Assembly (NCBI GenBank): GCA_016185145.1
Contig: JACPOB010000183.1
Coordinates: 62,001 to 126,000, forward strand
From: Rhodospirillales bacterium
Lineage (GTDB): Bacteria; Pseudomonadota; Alphaproteobacteria; Reyranellales; Reyranellaceae
DNA length: 64,000 nucleotides
Reading direction: 5' to 3'
Position numbers and translations under genes: made by a program. Below are positions 52,934-61,702 of this stretch, piece after piece (positions within the stretch are counted from its first letter, which is position 1; each line of letters opens with the position of its first letter). Under the pieces are notes generated by a model. The model saw only the letters and a program-made list of their open reading frames with translations. It did no database searches and was not told the origin of the DNA.

Positions 52934-53944
52934 ATGCGTTTGTCCGTTCTCGATCAGTCGATCGCCGTCGCCGACCGCCCCCAGGACCAGTCGATCCGCA
53001 ACACCGTGGCGCTCGCCAAGCACTGCGAAGCTCTCGGCTACGAGCGTTTCTGGGTGTCCGAGCACCATAACCATCCGACGATCGTGGGCACTGCGCCCGA
53101 GATCGTGATTGCGGCCATCGCCGCCACCACCGACCGCATCCGCATCGGCAGCGCCGGCATCATGCTGCCGCACTATTCGCCCTTCAAAGTGGCCGAGGTG
53201 TTCCGCGTGCTCGATGCCCTGGCGCCGGGCCGCATCGACATGGGGCTGGGCCGCGCGCCGGGCTCCGACGGCCGTACCGCCTTTGCTCTCAATCCCGCGG
53301 CCAACGAGCGGCCCGAGCACTTTCCCGCCGACGTGCGCGACCTGCTGGCCTGGGTCCATGGCGAACCTCTGGTCGATCGCCATCCCTTCGCCGCCGTAAA
53401 GGCCTTCCCGCAAGCCGACACCGCGCCCGAGGTCTGGATCCTCGGCAGCTCCGACTATGGCGCGCAGGTCGCCGCCTTGTTCGGCCTGCCCTACTGCTAT
53501 GCCTGGTTCTTCAGCGACGGCGCCGGCGGCGAGCGCGCGATAAAGCTCTACAAGGAGAAGTACCGGCCGAGCGCGCGCCATCCCGAGCCGCGCTCGGGCC
53601 TTTGCGTCTGGGCGCTGGCGGCCGAGACCATGGAAGAGGCGCAGTACCACTTCACGTCACGCGCCCTCTCGCGCATGAACCGCGACCGCAACATCCTGGT
53701 GCCGCTGGACACACCCGAGGTCGCCGCCGAAGGCCTCAAGGCCTTCGACCCGGGCCGCGTCGAGCGCTTTCGCCGAGACTCCTTCGTCGGCACCGGGCCC
53801 GAGGTCGCAGAGCGCATCGAAGCGCTGAAGGACCATGTCGGTGTCGACGAGATGGCCGTCGTCACCTGGACCCATGACGAGGAGGTGCGGCGGGCGAGCT
53901 ACGCACATCTCGCCCGCGCCATGGGTTTTGCGTCGAAGGCTTAG
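52934..53944 (+). CDS. Luciferase-like flavin-dependent oxidoreductase
   Basis: The 336-residue protein shows the luciferase-like TIM barrel starts LSVLDQSIAV and YERFWVSEHHNHPTIVGTAP, with IRIGSAGIMLPHYSPFKVAE. It matches the group without F420-specific marks (MsnO8-like). It may oxidise organic compounds using reduced flavin. It converges with the gene at 53941; the ends overlap by 4 bp. Confidence 0.88.
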   Translation: MRLSVLDQSIAVADRPQDQSIRNTVALAKHCEALGYERFWVSEHHNHPTIVGTAPEIVIAAIAATTDRIRIGSAGIMLPHYSPFKVAEVFRVLDALAPGRIDMGLGRAPGSDGRTAFALNPAANERPEHFPADVRDLLAWVHGEPLVDRHPFAAVKAFPQADTAPEVWILGSSDYGAQVAALFGLPYCYAWFFSDGAGGERAIKLYKEKYRPSARHPEPRSGLCVWALAAETMEEAQYHFTSRALSRMNRDRNILVPLDTPEVAAEGLKAFDPGRVERFRRDSFVGTGPEVAERIEALKDHVGVDEMAVVTWTHDEEVRRASYAHLARAMGFASKA

Positions 53945-54522
53945 CGTGCCTCCGTCCAGCTCTCCGAGAATGCCAGCGCGCAGGTGCTGAAGGGCCGGCC
54001 TTCGCGCTCGCGCTTCCACGGCGTGCCGCGCGCCTGATTGCCGTTGATGGTGAGGCGCGCGCCCATGGCCGGGACCAGCACGGTGCAGACGCCGTATTGA
54101 CGGTTCTGCGGCGGCTGGTTGGGCTCGGTGTGGATCAGCAGCGGCTCGCCGATATCGTGCCAGGTCATGGCGACGTCGGCGTCGTGCGCCTTGATGTGCT
54201 CGGTCCAGAAGTAACGCGGATCGCCCGACTTCGAGAAGGCGGCGTCGATCACCGGGATCGTCGTGTCCTTCAGCTCGGCATTGAGCATGCCCTGCACGGT
54301 CTGCTGCAGCCAGCGCGCCATGGCGATGTTGTCGGAATAGATCCGCCAATGGCCGTGCGTCAGCTCGCTCTTGACGTAGAGCACGTGCCCGGGACCGGCC
54401 GGGCAGAACAGGATCCGCCAATAGCTGGCGTCGGTCGAATTGGGATCGCCGTCCTTCTCGGACAAACGAATGAACGGGTTCTCCCCGGTCAGGATCAAAC
54501 GATGCGGATCTGCGACAGGCAT
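53941..54522 (-). CDS. Conserved hypothetical protein
   Basis: The 193-residue soluble protein is rich in aromatic residues and beta segments (GHVLYVKSELTHGHWRIYSD; PRYFWTEHIKAHDADVAMTW; RQYGVCTVLVPAMGARL). There is no signal peptide or known motif. The start is supported by upstream GGGGAAG. Family not recognised. It could bind a small ligand. Confidence 0.6.
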   Translation of the reverse strand: MPVADPHRLILTGENPFIRLSEKDGDPNSTDASYWRILFCPAGPGHVLYVKSELTHGHWRIYSDNIAMARWLQQTVQGMLNAELKDTTIPVIDAAFSKSGDPRYFWTEHIKAHDADVAMTWHDIGEPLLIHTEPNQPPQNRQYGVCTVLVPAMGARLTINGNQARGTPWKREREGRPFSTCALAFSESWTEAR

Positions 54523-54604
54523 TCTCTTCCCCTTCCGGAACCGGCCGACACAAGTCGACGTTTTCCATGGTTGCAGGCGCCAAGCCTAGCAGGAGGCCGC
54601 AAAA

Positions 54605-56806
54605 ATGCGCGAATTGTTTCGTGGCGCTGCCGCAATCGTGACGGGACTTCTGGCAGCGACCATCGCCTGGTCCAGCACCATGGCGCAGGCCGAGCCGCCG
54701 ACACGGGTCGGACGGCTGGCCTTCATCGACGGCGCGGTCTCCTTCCACGACGGCCGGCAGGCCGGCTGGAACCAGGCCGTCGTCAACACGCCGCTGACCA
54801 GCGGCGACGCGCTGTGGACCGAGCCGGGCGCACACAGCGAGATCTCCGTTGCCGGCAGCCGCGTGCGCCTCGACGGCGCCACCCAGCTCGATATGCTGGC
54901 GCTCGATGACAGCCAGACCCGATTGCAGCTCTCGCAGGGCCGCATCGACCTCAAGACCTTCGACCTCGATACCCGCCAGCCCTACCAGATCGTCACGCCG
55001 CGCGGCACGATCTCGCTGCAACAGCAGGGTGACTACTATGTCGAGGCCGGCTCGACCGAGGACCCGACTCGGCTCGGCGTGCGCTCCGGCGCGGCGCAGA
55101 TCGAGAGCCTGAACGGGCAGGTGCTGGCGGTGCGCGCCGGCGAAGTCGGCGAGGTGCTGAGTGATTCCGGCGGATTGCAGCTTCGCACCATCAAGACCGT
55201 GCCGCCGGCGCCGCCGGCCTATTGGGCCAATCGCGACCGCCAGATCGTCTATGACCCGCCGCAGTACGTGTCGGCCGGCATGATCGGCTACGAGGATCTC
55301 AACGCCTACGGCGACTGGATCAACGACGGCGGCTACGGCCGCGTCTGGGTGCCGCGCGCCGTGCCGAGCGGCTGGGCGCCCTACCGCACCGGCCACTGGG
55401 CCTATGTCGAGCCGTGGGGCTGGACCTGGATCGACGAGCAGCCCTGGGGCTTCGCGCCGTACCATTACGGCCGCTGGGCCAATAGCCGCGGCCGCTGGGT
55501 GTGGGTGCCGCCGCAGCGCGAGCCGCGCCCGGTCTATGCGCCGGCATTGGTCGCCTTCGTGGGCGGCGTCGAGCTGGCGGCGACCCTCGCCAATGCCGGC
55601 GCCGCGCCCGTCGGCTGGTTCCCGCTGGGACCGCGCGAGGTCTACGTGCCGCCCTACACGACCAACCGCGACTACTATCGCCGCCTCAACCGCTCGGCGC
55701 GCATCGACGATCGCATCCTCGACGATCGCTGGCGGCGCGCGCAGCGGCAGGAAACATGGACCGATCGCCGGGCCGCCTGGGCGAATCAGCGCTTCGCCAC
55801 CGTGGTGCCGTCCACCGCCTTCATCCGCTCCGAGCCGGTGTCACGCGCTACGCTACAGGTGGCGCCGGAGAAGGTCGCGACTGCGCCCGTGGCTCCGGTC
55901 GCCGCACCGCCAGCGCCGACGGCGTCCATGGTCAGCGCCAAGGCAGCGCAGTCCGTCGACGTGCCAGTCGCCAAAACAGCCATCGCCGCCATGCCCGCGC
56001 TGGCAAGGCCAACGACGACCGAAACGCGCAGTGCGCCCGGGCCGAAGACCGCAACCGTGCAGCCTCCGTCGGCTCCCGGCGACGACAGGCGCCGCTTGGC
56101 AAACCCGCCGCTTGCGCCCCGCCAGGGCGCGGCCCCCCCAGAGCTCAAGGGCACTGTGACTCCAGCCCCCGCTCAGCCACCACGGCAGCAGCAGGCGGCG
56201 CCTCAGCCGCAAGTCCGGGGCGCCGAGCCACCGAAGCCCGCGACGCCGCCCGTCGTTGCGCCTCGGCCGCCCGAACCGCCCAAGCAGCAGGCCGCACCGC
56301 AGCCGCAAGCGCGACCTGAAACGCCGCGCGCTGTCGCGCCGCAACAGCAACCACGCCCGGAGCCGCCCAAGCAGGCTGACAAGCAGGCCGAGCCACCGAG
56401 GCAACAGCCAACGCCACAGCCGCAGGCGAGACCGGAACAACCGCGTCCACCGGCGCCGCAACAGCAGACACGCCCGGAGCCGCCGCGGCAGGCCGAACCG
56501 CCTCGCCAGCAGGCCGCCCCTCCGCCGCCGCAACAGCAAGCGCCGCAGCGCCAGGCCGCGCCTCAGCCGCCGCAGCAAGCACCGCAACGACAGGCCGAAC
56601 CACCTCGCCAGCAGGCCGCCCCTCCGCCGCCGCAACAGCAAGCGCCGCAGCGCCAGGCCGAACCGCCTCGCCCGCAGGTCGCGCCTCAGCCGCAGCGCCA
56701 GGCCGCGCCTCCGCCGCCGCAGCATCAGCCCGCTCCGCCCAAGGCTCAGGAGCAGGCGCAGTCACCGCGGCCGGCGCCACAGCCGCGCGGCGACGACAAG
56801 AGGTAG
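54605..56806 (+). CDS. FecR/DUF6600-like exported protein with Pro/Gln-rich tail
   Basis: The 733-residue protein has a signal peptide (GAAAIVTGLLAATIAWSSTM). A FecR-like beta domain follows (about 35-195, VGRLAFIDGAVSFHDGR; LWTEPGAHSEISV). The YGDWINDGGYGRVWVP/WAPYRTGHWAYVEPWGW segment with repeated Trp/Tyr is typical of DUF6600. The last 250 residues are a low-complexity Pro/Gln/Arg/Ala tail of repeated RQQAAPPPPQQQAPQ-type units, likely a flexible wall-crossing or interaction region. AGGAGG precedes the ATG. It is single, with GC hairpins after the stop (56826-56870). Confidence 0.82.
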   Translation: MRELFRGAAAIVTGLLAATIAWSSTMAQAEPPTRVGRLAFIDGAVSFHDGRQAGWNQAVVNTPLTSGDALWTEPGAHSEISVAGSRVRLDGATQLDMLALDDSQTRLQLSQGRIDLKTFDLDTRQPYQIVTPRGTISLQQQGDYYVEAGSTEDPTRLGVRSGAAQIESLNGQVLAVRAGEVGEVLSDSGGLQLRTIKTVPPAPPAYWANRDRQIVYDPPQYVSAGMIGYEDLNAYGDWINDGGYGRVWVPRAVPSGWAPYRTGHWAYVEPWGWTWIDEQPWGFAPYHYGRWANSRGRWVWVPPQREPRPVYAPALVAFVGGVELAATLANAGAAPVGWFPLGPREVYVPPYTTNRDYYRRLNRSARIDDRILDDRWRRAQRQETWTDRRAAWANQRFATVVPSTAFIRSEPVSRATLQVAPEKVATAPVAPVAAPPAPTASMVSAKAAQSVDVPVAKTAIAAMPALARPTTTETRSAPGPKTATVQPPSAPGDDRRRLANPPLAPRQGAAPPELKGTVTPAPAQPPRQQQAAPQPQVRGAEPPKPATPPVVAPRPPEPPKQQAAPQPQARPETPRAVAPQQQPRPEPPKQADKQAEPPRQQPTPQPQARPEQPRPPAPQQQTRPEPPRQAEPPRQQAAPPPPQQQAPQRQAAPQPPQQAPQRQAEPPRQQAAPPPPQQQAPQRQAEPPRPQVAPQPQRQAAPPPPQHQPAPPKAQEQAQSPRPAPQPRGDDKR

Positions 56807-56825
56807 CTTCGCACAGCGTGTTCGA

Positions 56826-56870
56826 CCGGCTGAATGGCAGCCGGAAAAAGCCGGTCCGGCCTGGACCGGC
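56826..56870 (+). terminator. Twin GC hairpins after the Pro/Gln-rich gene
   Basis: CCGGCTG/CAGCCGG (56826-56844) and GCCGGTCC/GGACCGGC (56850-56870) are separated by an A-rich run. They lack a T-tail, so the terminator role is only likely. An AT-rich stretch (56930-56965) with no gene follows before 56990. Confidence 0.45.
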
Positions 56871-56989
56871 ACCATGGTATCGGATCAACGATGTATAGAG
56901 CGCGGTGCCGGCGAGCGGCACAGGCCGATAATATAACTTAAGTTTCCCAAATAGTCAACTACTGTTATGTTCGGCGCCGGCACCAGCTC

Positions 56990-57961
56990 TCAGAGGACCT
57001 GATTGCGCAGGCTGCCTTTCTCGTCCCGCCACAGCCGCTCGAGATTCTCCATCAGGATGTCGAGCACGTTGTCCTCGTAGGCCCGCGTCTCGCCCGCCGT
57101 ATGCGGCGTGACGAAGACGTTGGGCAGGGTCCAGAGCGGCGAGCTGGCCGGCAGCGGCTCCTCGGCGGTGACGTCGATTCCCGCCGCCCAGATCCGGTTG
57201 TTCTTCATGGTGTCGATCAGGGCGGCCTCGTCGGCCACCTTGCCGCGCGCCGCGTTGACGAACACCGCCGAGGGCTTCATCGCCTTGAAGGCCGCCGCAC
57301 TCATCAGCCCTGTGCTCTCGGGCGTGAGCGCGCAGGTCAGCGCCACGATGTCGGCCTGCGGCACCAGCTTCACCAGGTCGCCCATGCCGTGGATCGAATC
57401 GGCGCCGTTCTCTCCCTGCGAGGGATCGCGGCGGATGCCGATCACCTTCATGCCGAAGGCCTTCGCCAGCAGGGCGAGATGGCTGCCGATGCGGCCCATG
57501 CCGACGATCAGGAGCGTCTTGCCGCCCAGCTCGTCCTCACGCTGCGTCAGGTCGCCCAGCATGCCGCGCCACATCTTGCGATGCTGGTTGTCGCGCGCCT
57601 CGGGCAGGCGGCGGTACAGCGCCAGGATCAAGGCGATCGCGTGCTCGGCCACGGCACGGGCATTGACGCCGGCGGCGCTGGCGAGCCGCACGCCCTTGGC
57701 GCCGAGCTGGTCCTTGGAATACTGGTCCATGCCTGAGCTGATCGACTGGATGAACTTCAGCTTGGAGGCGTGAGGAATCAGGTCGTTCTTCCACATGCCC
57801 GAGGCCACCACGATGTCCGCCTCGCCGATGCGCTTCACCAGGTCGTCGTAGGCCCAAACCTGGAAGTTCTTGATGCCGGTCTTTCGCAGATCGAAGCGCG
57901 CCTGCATCTGGTACGCGGCGTGAGCGAAGCAGATCGTCAGATTTTCCTTGGACGGAAACAT
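56990..57961 (-). CDS. D-2-hydroxyacid dehydrogenase (NAD-dependent)
   Basis: The 323-residue enzyme shows the NAD motif LLIVGMGRIGSHLAL, an acidic/arginine region (IRRDP) and the catalytic trio in NAARGKVADE (Arg), DVTAEEPLP (Glu) and VTPHTAGE (His). It reduces 2-oxoacids to D-2-hydroxyacids or the reverse. It is the last gene of the amino-acid ABC operon (16 bp after the ATPase), suggesting a role with the oxoacid made by the D-amino-acid dehydrogenase-like enzyme. Confidence 0.88.
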   Translation of the reverse strand: MFPSKENLTICFAHAAYQMQARFDLRKTGIKNFQVWAYDDLVKRIGEADIVVASGMWKNDLIPHASKLKFIQSISSGMDQYSKDQLGAKGVRLASAAGVNARAVAEHAIALILALYRRLPEARDNQHRKMWRGMLGDLTQREDELGGKTLLIVGMGRIGSHLALLAKAFGMKVIGIRRDPSQGENGADSIHGMGDLVKLVPQADIVALTCALTPESTGLMSAAAFKAMKPSAVFVNAARGKVADEAALIDTMKNNRIWAAGIDVTAEEPLPASSPLWTLPNVFVTPHTAGETRAYEDNVLDILMENLERLWRDEKGSLRNQVL

Positions 57962-57977
57962 TTCTTGGAAAACTCCT

Positions 57978-58745
57978 CTAACTCCTGCGCTCGCCGATGG
58001 TGCTGTGGAAGCGCGACAGGAACGATGCGGTACGCGGGTTCTTGGGCCGGAGCAAGACTTCTTCCGCCCGCCCCTGCTCGACCACCTGGCCGGCATCCAT
58101 GACGACCACTTGGTCGGCGACGTCGCGGGCGAAGGCCATCTCGTGCGTCACCACGATCATGGTCGTGCCGTCGGTGGCGAGCTGCTTCATGACGTCCAGC
58201 ACCTCGCCCACCAGCTCGGGGTCGAGCGCCGACGTCACCTCGTCGAACAGCATGATCTCCGGCGCCATCGCCATGGCCCGCGCGATGGCGACACGTTGCT
58301 GCTGGCCGCCCGACAGGTTGCGCGGAAAGCGGTCGGTGAAGGCTGCGAGGCCGACCTTGGCCAGAAGATCGCGGGCGACGGTCTCGGCCTCGGGCTTGGC
58401 CAGCTTCTTCACGATGACCGGGCCCGACATCACGTTCTGCAGCGCCGTCATGTGCGGGAAGAGGTCGAACTGCTGGAACACCATGCCGATGCGCGCGCGG
58501 AAGCGCGCCAGGTCGCGGCCGTGCGGCATCGAATGCTTGGCACTGAAGTCGATGCGCCGGTCGCCGACCTGGAGCGTGCCGGCCGACGGCTCCTCGAGCA
58601 GATTGATGCAGCGCAGGAAGGTGGACTTGCCGCAGCCCGACGGGCCGATCACGACGACGACCTGACCGCGATCGACCTCGAGCGACACGCCGCGCACCGC
58701 CTCGACCGCGCCGTAGCTCTTGCGCAGCCCCTCGGCCTTGACCAT
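57978..58745 (-). CDS. Amino-acid ABC transporter ATP-binding protein
   Basis: The 255-residue ATPase has Walker A GPSGCGKST, the family's Q-loop FQQFDLF, signature LSGGQQQRVAIARA, Walker B IMLFDEVTSALD and H-loop VTHEM. I chose the ATG at 58745 rather than the TTG at 58766 because GAGG lies right before it and the permease stop is close. It powers the permease encoded just upstream; family GlnQ/HisP. Confidence 0.92.
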   Translation of the reverse strand: MVKAEGLRKSYGAVEAVRGVSLEVDRGQVVVVIGPSGCGKSTFLRCINLLEEPSAGTLQVGDRRIDFSAKHSMPHGRDLARFRARIGMVFQQFDLFPHMTALQNVMSGPVIVKKLAKPEAETVARDLLAKVGLAAFTDRFPRNLSGGQQQRVAIARAMAMAPEIMLFDEVTSALDPELVGEVLDVMKQLATDGTTMIVVTHEMAFARDVADQVVVMDAGQVVEQGRAEEVLLRPKNPRTASFLSRFHSTIGERRS

Positions 58746-58755
58746 CACCTCGCCG

Positions 58756-59427
58756 CTACTGGTCAACGCGCGCCTCCAGGCGGGCTGCCCACAGGGTGAG
58801 CGGATAGAGGATGACGAAATAGGCGATGGCGACGCTGGTATAGACCTCGAGCGGCCGGAAGGTGTCGGAGACGATGATCGAGCCCGTGTACATCAGGTCG
58901 GGGATCGCCACGACGTAGAGCAGCGAGGTGTTCTTGAGCTGGATGATCGACTGGTTGACGAACGGCGGCACCATGCGCTTGGTCGCCTGAGGCAGGATGA
59001 TATGGCGCATCAGCTCGCCGCCGGTCATGCCGAGCGCGCGCGACGCCTGCCATTGGCCCTTGTCGATCGAGATGATGCCGCCGCGGAAGATCTCGGTGGC
59101 GAAGGCGCCCATGTAGAGGGTGAGGCCGAGACCGGCGGCGAACCAGTCGGGCAGCTCGACCTGCAGCACGATGGGCAGCGCGTAGTAGAACCAGACGATC
59201 TGCACCAGGAGCGGCGTGCAGCGGAATATTTCGACGTAGTAGTGAACGGGCAATGTCACCCAGCGGCTGCGCACCAGCAGCAGCAGGCCGCAGATCACGC
59301 CGATGATCATGCCGCCGACCACGGTTCCCACGGAGTAGGCCAGCGTGACGCCGAGCCCCTTCGCCCACAGGTGGGTGTAGCTGAGGACGAGCCCGAAATC
59401 CCACTTGTAGGCGGCGGCGAGGATCAT
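58756..59427 (-). CDS. Amino-acid ABC transporter permease (HisM/GlnP type)
   Basis: The 223-residue permease has five or six spans and the polar amino-acid permease motif ASRALGMTGGELMRHIILPQ (the EAA-like loop). It begins 1 bp after the stop of the D-amino-acid dehydrogenase gene. Only one permease is present; the family can work as a homodimer. Partner ATPase at 57978 and binding protein at 60695. Confidence 0.9.
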   Translation of the reverse strand: MILAAAYKWDFGLVLSYTHLWAKGLGVTLAYSVGTVVGGMIIGVICGLLLLVRSRWVTLPVHYYVEIFRCTPLLVQIVWFYYALPIVLQVELPDWFAAGLGLTLYMGAFATEIFRGGIISIDKGQWQASRALGMTGGELMRHIILPQATKRMVPPFVNQSIIQLKNTSLLYVVAIPDLMYTGSIIVSDTFRPLEVYTSVAIAYFVILYPLTLWAARLEARVDQ

Positions 59428-59428
59428 G

Positions 59429-60667
59429 TCAGAACCGGTCGGGACGGAACGGCGCCAGGTCCACCGTGGTCGGCTTGCCGGTCGCGAGCTCGGCTACGAG
59501 CTTGCCGGTGATCCCCGCCATGGTGAGACCGAGATGATCGTGGCCGAAGGCGAAGAACACGTTCTTGTGGCGCGGCGAGCGGCCGATCACCGGCTTGGAA
59601 TCGGGATGCGAGGGGCGCGGTCCCATCCACTTCGAGGCCGGCTCGCCCTTCAACCCGGGCACCAGTTCCCTGGCGTGCCGCGCGATCATGTCGGCGATGC
59701 GCATGTCGGGCGGTGCGTCGGGCGCTGCGAACTCGGCGACGCCGGTGGCGCGGATGCCTTCGTGCATGTGCGCCAGCGAGACGCTGCGATCGGCTGACAC
59801 CAGCGCGCGACGCAGGCCGAAATCCTGGCTGCCGAACATCACGTGATAGCCGCGCTCGGCTTCCAAGGGCACCGACGTGCCGAGCTGCTGGGCGAGCGGC
59901 CGCGACCACACGCCGGCCGCCAGCACGACGGTCTCGACATCCATCGGTCCGCGGTCGGTGACGATCTTGGTCGGTCCTTCCCCGCCGATCTCGAAGCCCC
60001 GCACCTCGGCGTTGACGATCTCGCCGCCGCGGCGGACGAAGTCCTTGGCCAGCGAATCGCACAGCCGCCACGGATCGATTGTGCGATTGACGTCGGGCAA
60101 CGATACGGCCTTGACGATCTTCTTCGACAGCGCCGGCTCCATCTGGCGGGCCTCGTTGCCGTCGAGGATGTCCATATGCACGCCGTGGCGCCGCCGCAGG
60201 TCGAGGGCATAGGCGGCGCCCTGGAACGCTTCCTCGCTCTCGAACAGCATCATCAGGCCGTCATCCTTCACCCACTGCTTGGCATCGGCCCCTTCGATCA
60301 GCGGCGCGTATCCCGCGTGGGTATGGACCAGCAGCGCGTTGCGGGCGGCGGCGATCTCCTCGACGCGCGACGGCCGGGCCGCCGCGATGAAGCGCAGGAA
60401 CCAGGGCAGCGCGCTCGGCACGTGACTCCAGCGCAGCTTCAAGGGCGACGTGGAGTCGAACAGCATCTTGGGCACCTTCTTCAGCACGCCCGGCATGGCG
60501 AAGGGCACGCAGGAGGCGGTGCCGAAGCTGCCGGAGTTGCCGAAGGAGGCCTTCATGCCCGGCTCGCCCTTCTCGACGAGCCGGACCTTGAAGCCTTCGC
60601 GCTGCAGATGAAGCGCACAACAGACGCCGACGATGCCGGCGCCTATCACGGTAACGGACTTAACCAT
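59429..60667 (-). CDS. D-amino-acid dehydrogenase-like FAD oxidoreductase
   Basis: The 412-residue flavoprotein has the FAD motif VIGAGIVGVCCALHLQREG and the C-terminal FAFGHDHLGLTMAGITG typical of DadA-like enzymes. It would oxidise an amino acid to the 2-oxoacid and pass electrons to the respiratory chain. It lies inside an amino-acid ABC operon, linking uptake to deamination. DadA-like rather than glycine oxidase is likely by length. Confidence 0.85.
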   Translation of the reverse strand: MVKSVTVIGAGIVGVCCALHLQREGFKVRLVEKGEPGMKASFGNSGSFGTASCVPFAMPGVLKKVPKMLFDSTSPLKLRWSHVPSALPWFLRFIAAARPSRVEEIAAARNALLVHTHAGYAPLIEGADAKQWVKDDGLMMLFESEEAFQGAAYALDLRRRHGVHMDILDGNEARQMEPALSKKIVKAVSLPDVNRTIDPWRLCDSLAKDFVRRGGEIVNAEVRGFEIGGEGPTKIVTDRGPMDVETVVLAAGVWSRPLAQQLGTSVPLEAERGYHVMFGSQDFGLRRALVSADRSVSLAHMHEGIRATGVAEFAAPDAPPDMRIADMIARHARELVPGLKGEPASKWMGPRPSHPDSKPVIGRSPRHKNVFFAFGHDHLGLTMAGITGKLVAELATGKPTTVDLAPFRPDRF

Positions 60668-60694
60668 CAGTTCTGGGCCATCAAGACGGGGCCA

Positions 60695-61540
60695 TCAGTT
60701 CGGCTGGAACGAGACGGTTGACGGGATCTCCAGGCCTTCACGCTGCAGCGCCGCCTTCATGCGCGCCTCATTGTGACCCAGCAGGATGTTCCACTCCGCC
60801 CAGCGGTTCAAAAACTTCTGCCAGCGCTGATCGTCCTCCAGGCGCAGGCCGATATAGCCCGGCAGCGCCACGCGCGGCGTCGGATTGACGAAGTCGCCAA
60901 GGCCCGGGTTCTTCGCCTTGGCGACCATAGAGTTCAGCACCGTCGTGGTGAAGGCATCGGCGCGGCCCGACGACACGGCAAGCGCGATCTCCGCCGCCGA
61001 CTTGAACTCCACGCGCGTCGCCTTGGGCGCCATCTTGCGCAGCAGCAGCTCGTCGGACGTGCCGGTCATGACGGCGACCTTGACGCCCTCCTTGTTGTAG
61101 TCGGCCCAGACCTTGCCGTTGAACTTCGGGTTGTTCACCGTCACCCATTCGATCCAGTAGATCGGGCCCGCGAAGTCGATGGCGGTGGCGCGCAAGGGTG
61201 TCGCCTGCAGCGCGAAGTTCATGTCGACCTTGCCCGACTGCAACGACAGCACGGACTCGCCGAAGCCGCCGACCTCGACCGGCACGAACTTGACCTTGAG
61301 CTCGTTGGCGATGTCCTTGCCCATGTCGACCATGGCGCCGACCCATTCGCCGCTCGCCTTGTCGCGCATGAAGTAGGGCGAATACTCGAAGATTCCCATG
61401 CGCACCTGGCCGGTGCGCTTGATCAGGTCCCAGGTCGATTCGTTCTTGGGCTGCGCCCGCGCCGGCGCCGAAACAGCGGCGGCGGTTACGGCAGCAGCAA
61501 TGGCAGTCGCGGAAGCGACATCACGACGGCGGATCCCCAT
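60695..61540 (-). CDS. Amino-acid ABC transporter substrate-binding protein (family 3)
   Basis: The 281-residue protein has a Tat-like signal (IRRRDVASATAIAAAVTAAA) and the family mature part VRMGIFEYSPYFMRDKASGE, MVDMGKDIANELKVKFVPVE and VAVMTGTSDELLLRKM. The first gene of the ABC operon, with GAGAGGAGAAGG upstream. The ligand is probably an amino acid, given the dehydrogenase encoded next. Confidence 0.9.
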   Translation of the reverse strand: MGIRRRDVASATAIAAAVTAAAVSAPARAQPKNESTWDLIKRTGQVRMGIFEYSPYFMRDKASGEWVGAMVDMGKDIANELKVKFVPVEVGGFGESVLSLQSGKVDMNFALQATPLRATAIDFAGPIYWIEWVTVNNPKFNGKVWADYNKEGVKVAVMTGTSDELLLRKMAPKATRVEFKSAAEIALAVSSGRADAFTTTVLNSMVAKAKNPGLGDFVNPTPRVALPGYIGLRLEDDQRWQKFLNRWAEWNILLGHNEARMKAALQREGLEIPSTVSFQPN

Positions 61541-61702
61541 ATCCCTTCTCCTCTCAGCCGTTGTTCGTCTTGCTTGGACCGATCTTCGCCGGTTCTGACA
61601 CTCGAGGAGGCAAACGCGCGGCAAAAGTCTGGTGTCGGCTTCGGCGCGCGTCAAGCATCCCGCGGTTGAGGCCCATGCACGATATGCGCCAAGGAACCAC
61701 TG

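Noticed and set aside
56145..56921. Minus-strand Ala/Arg-rich frame over the Pro/Gln-rich tail
   Set aside because: Complement of a low-complexity repeat; no start signal.
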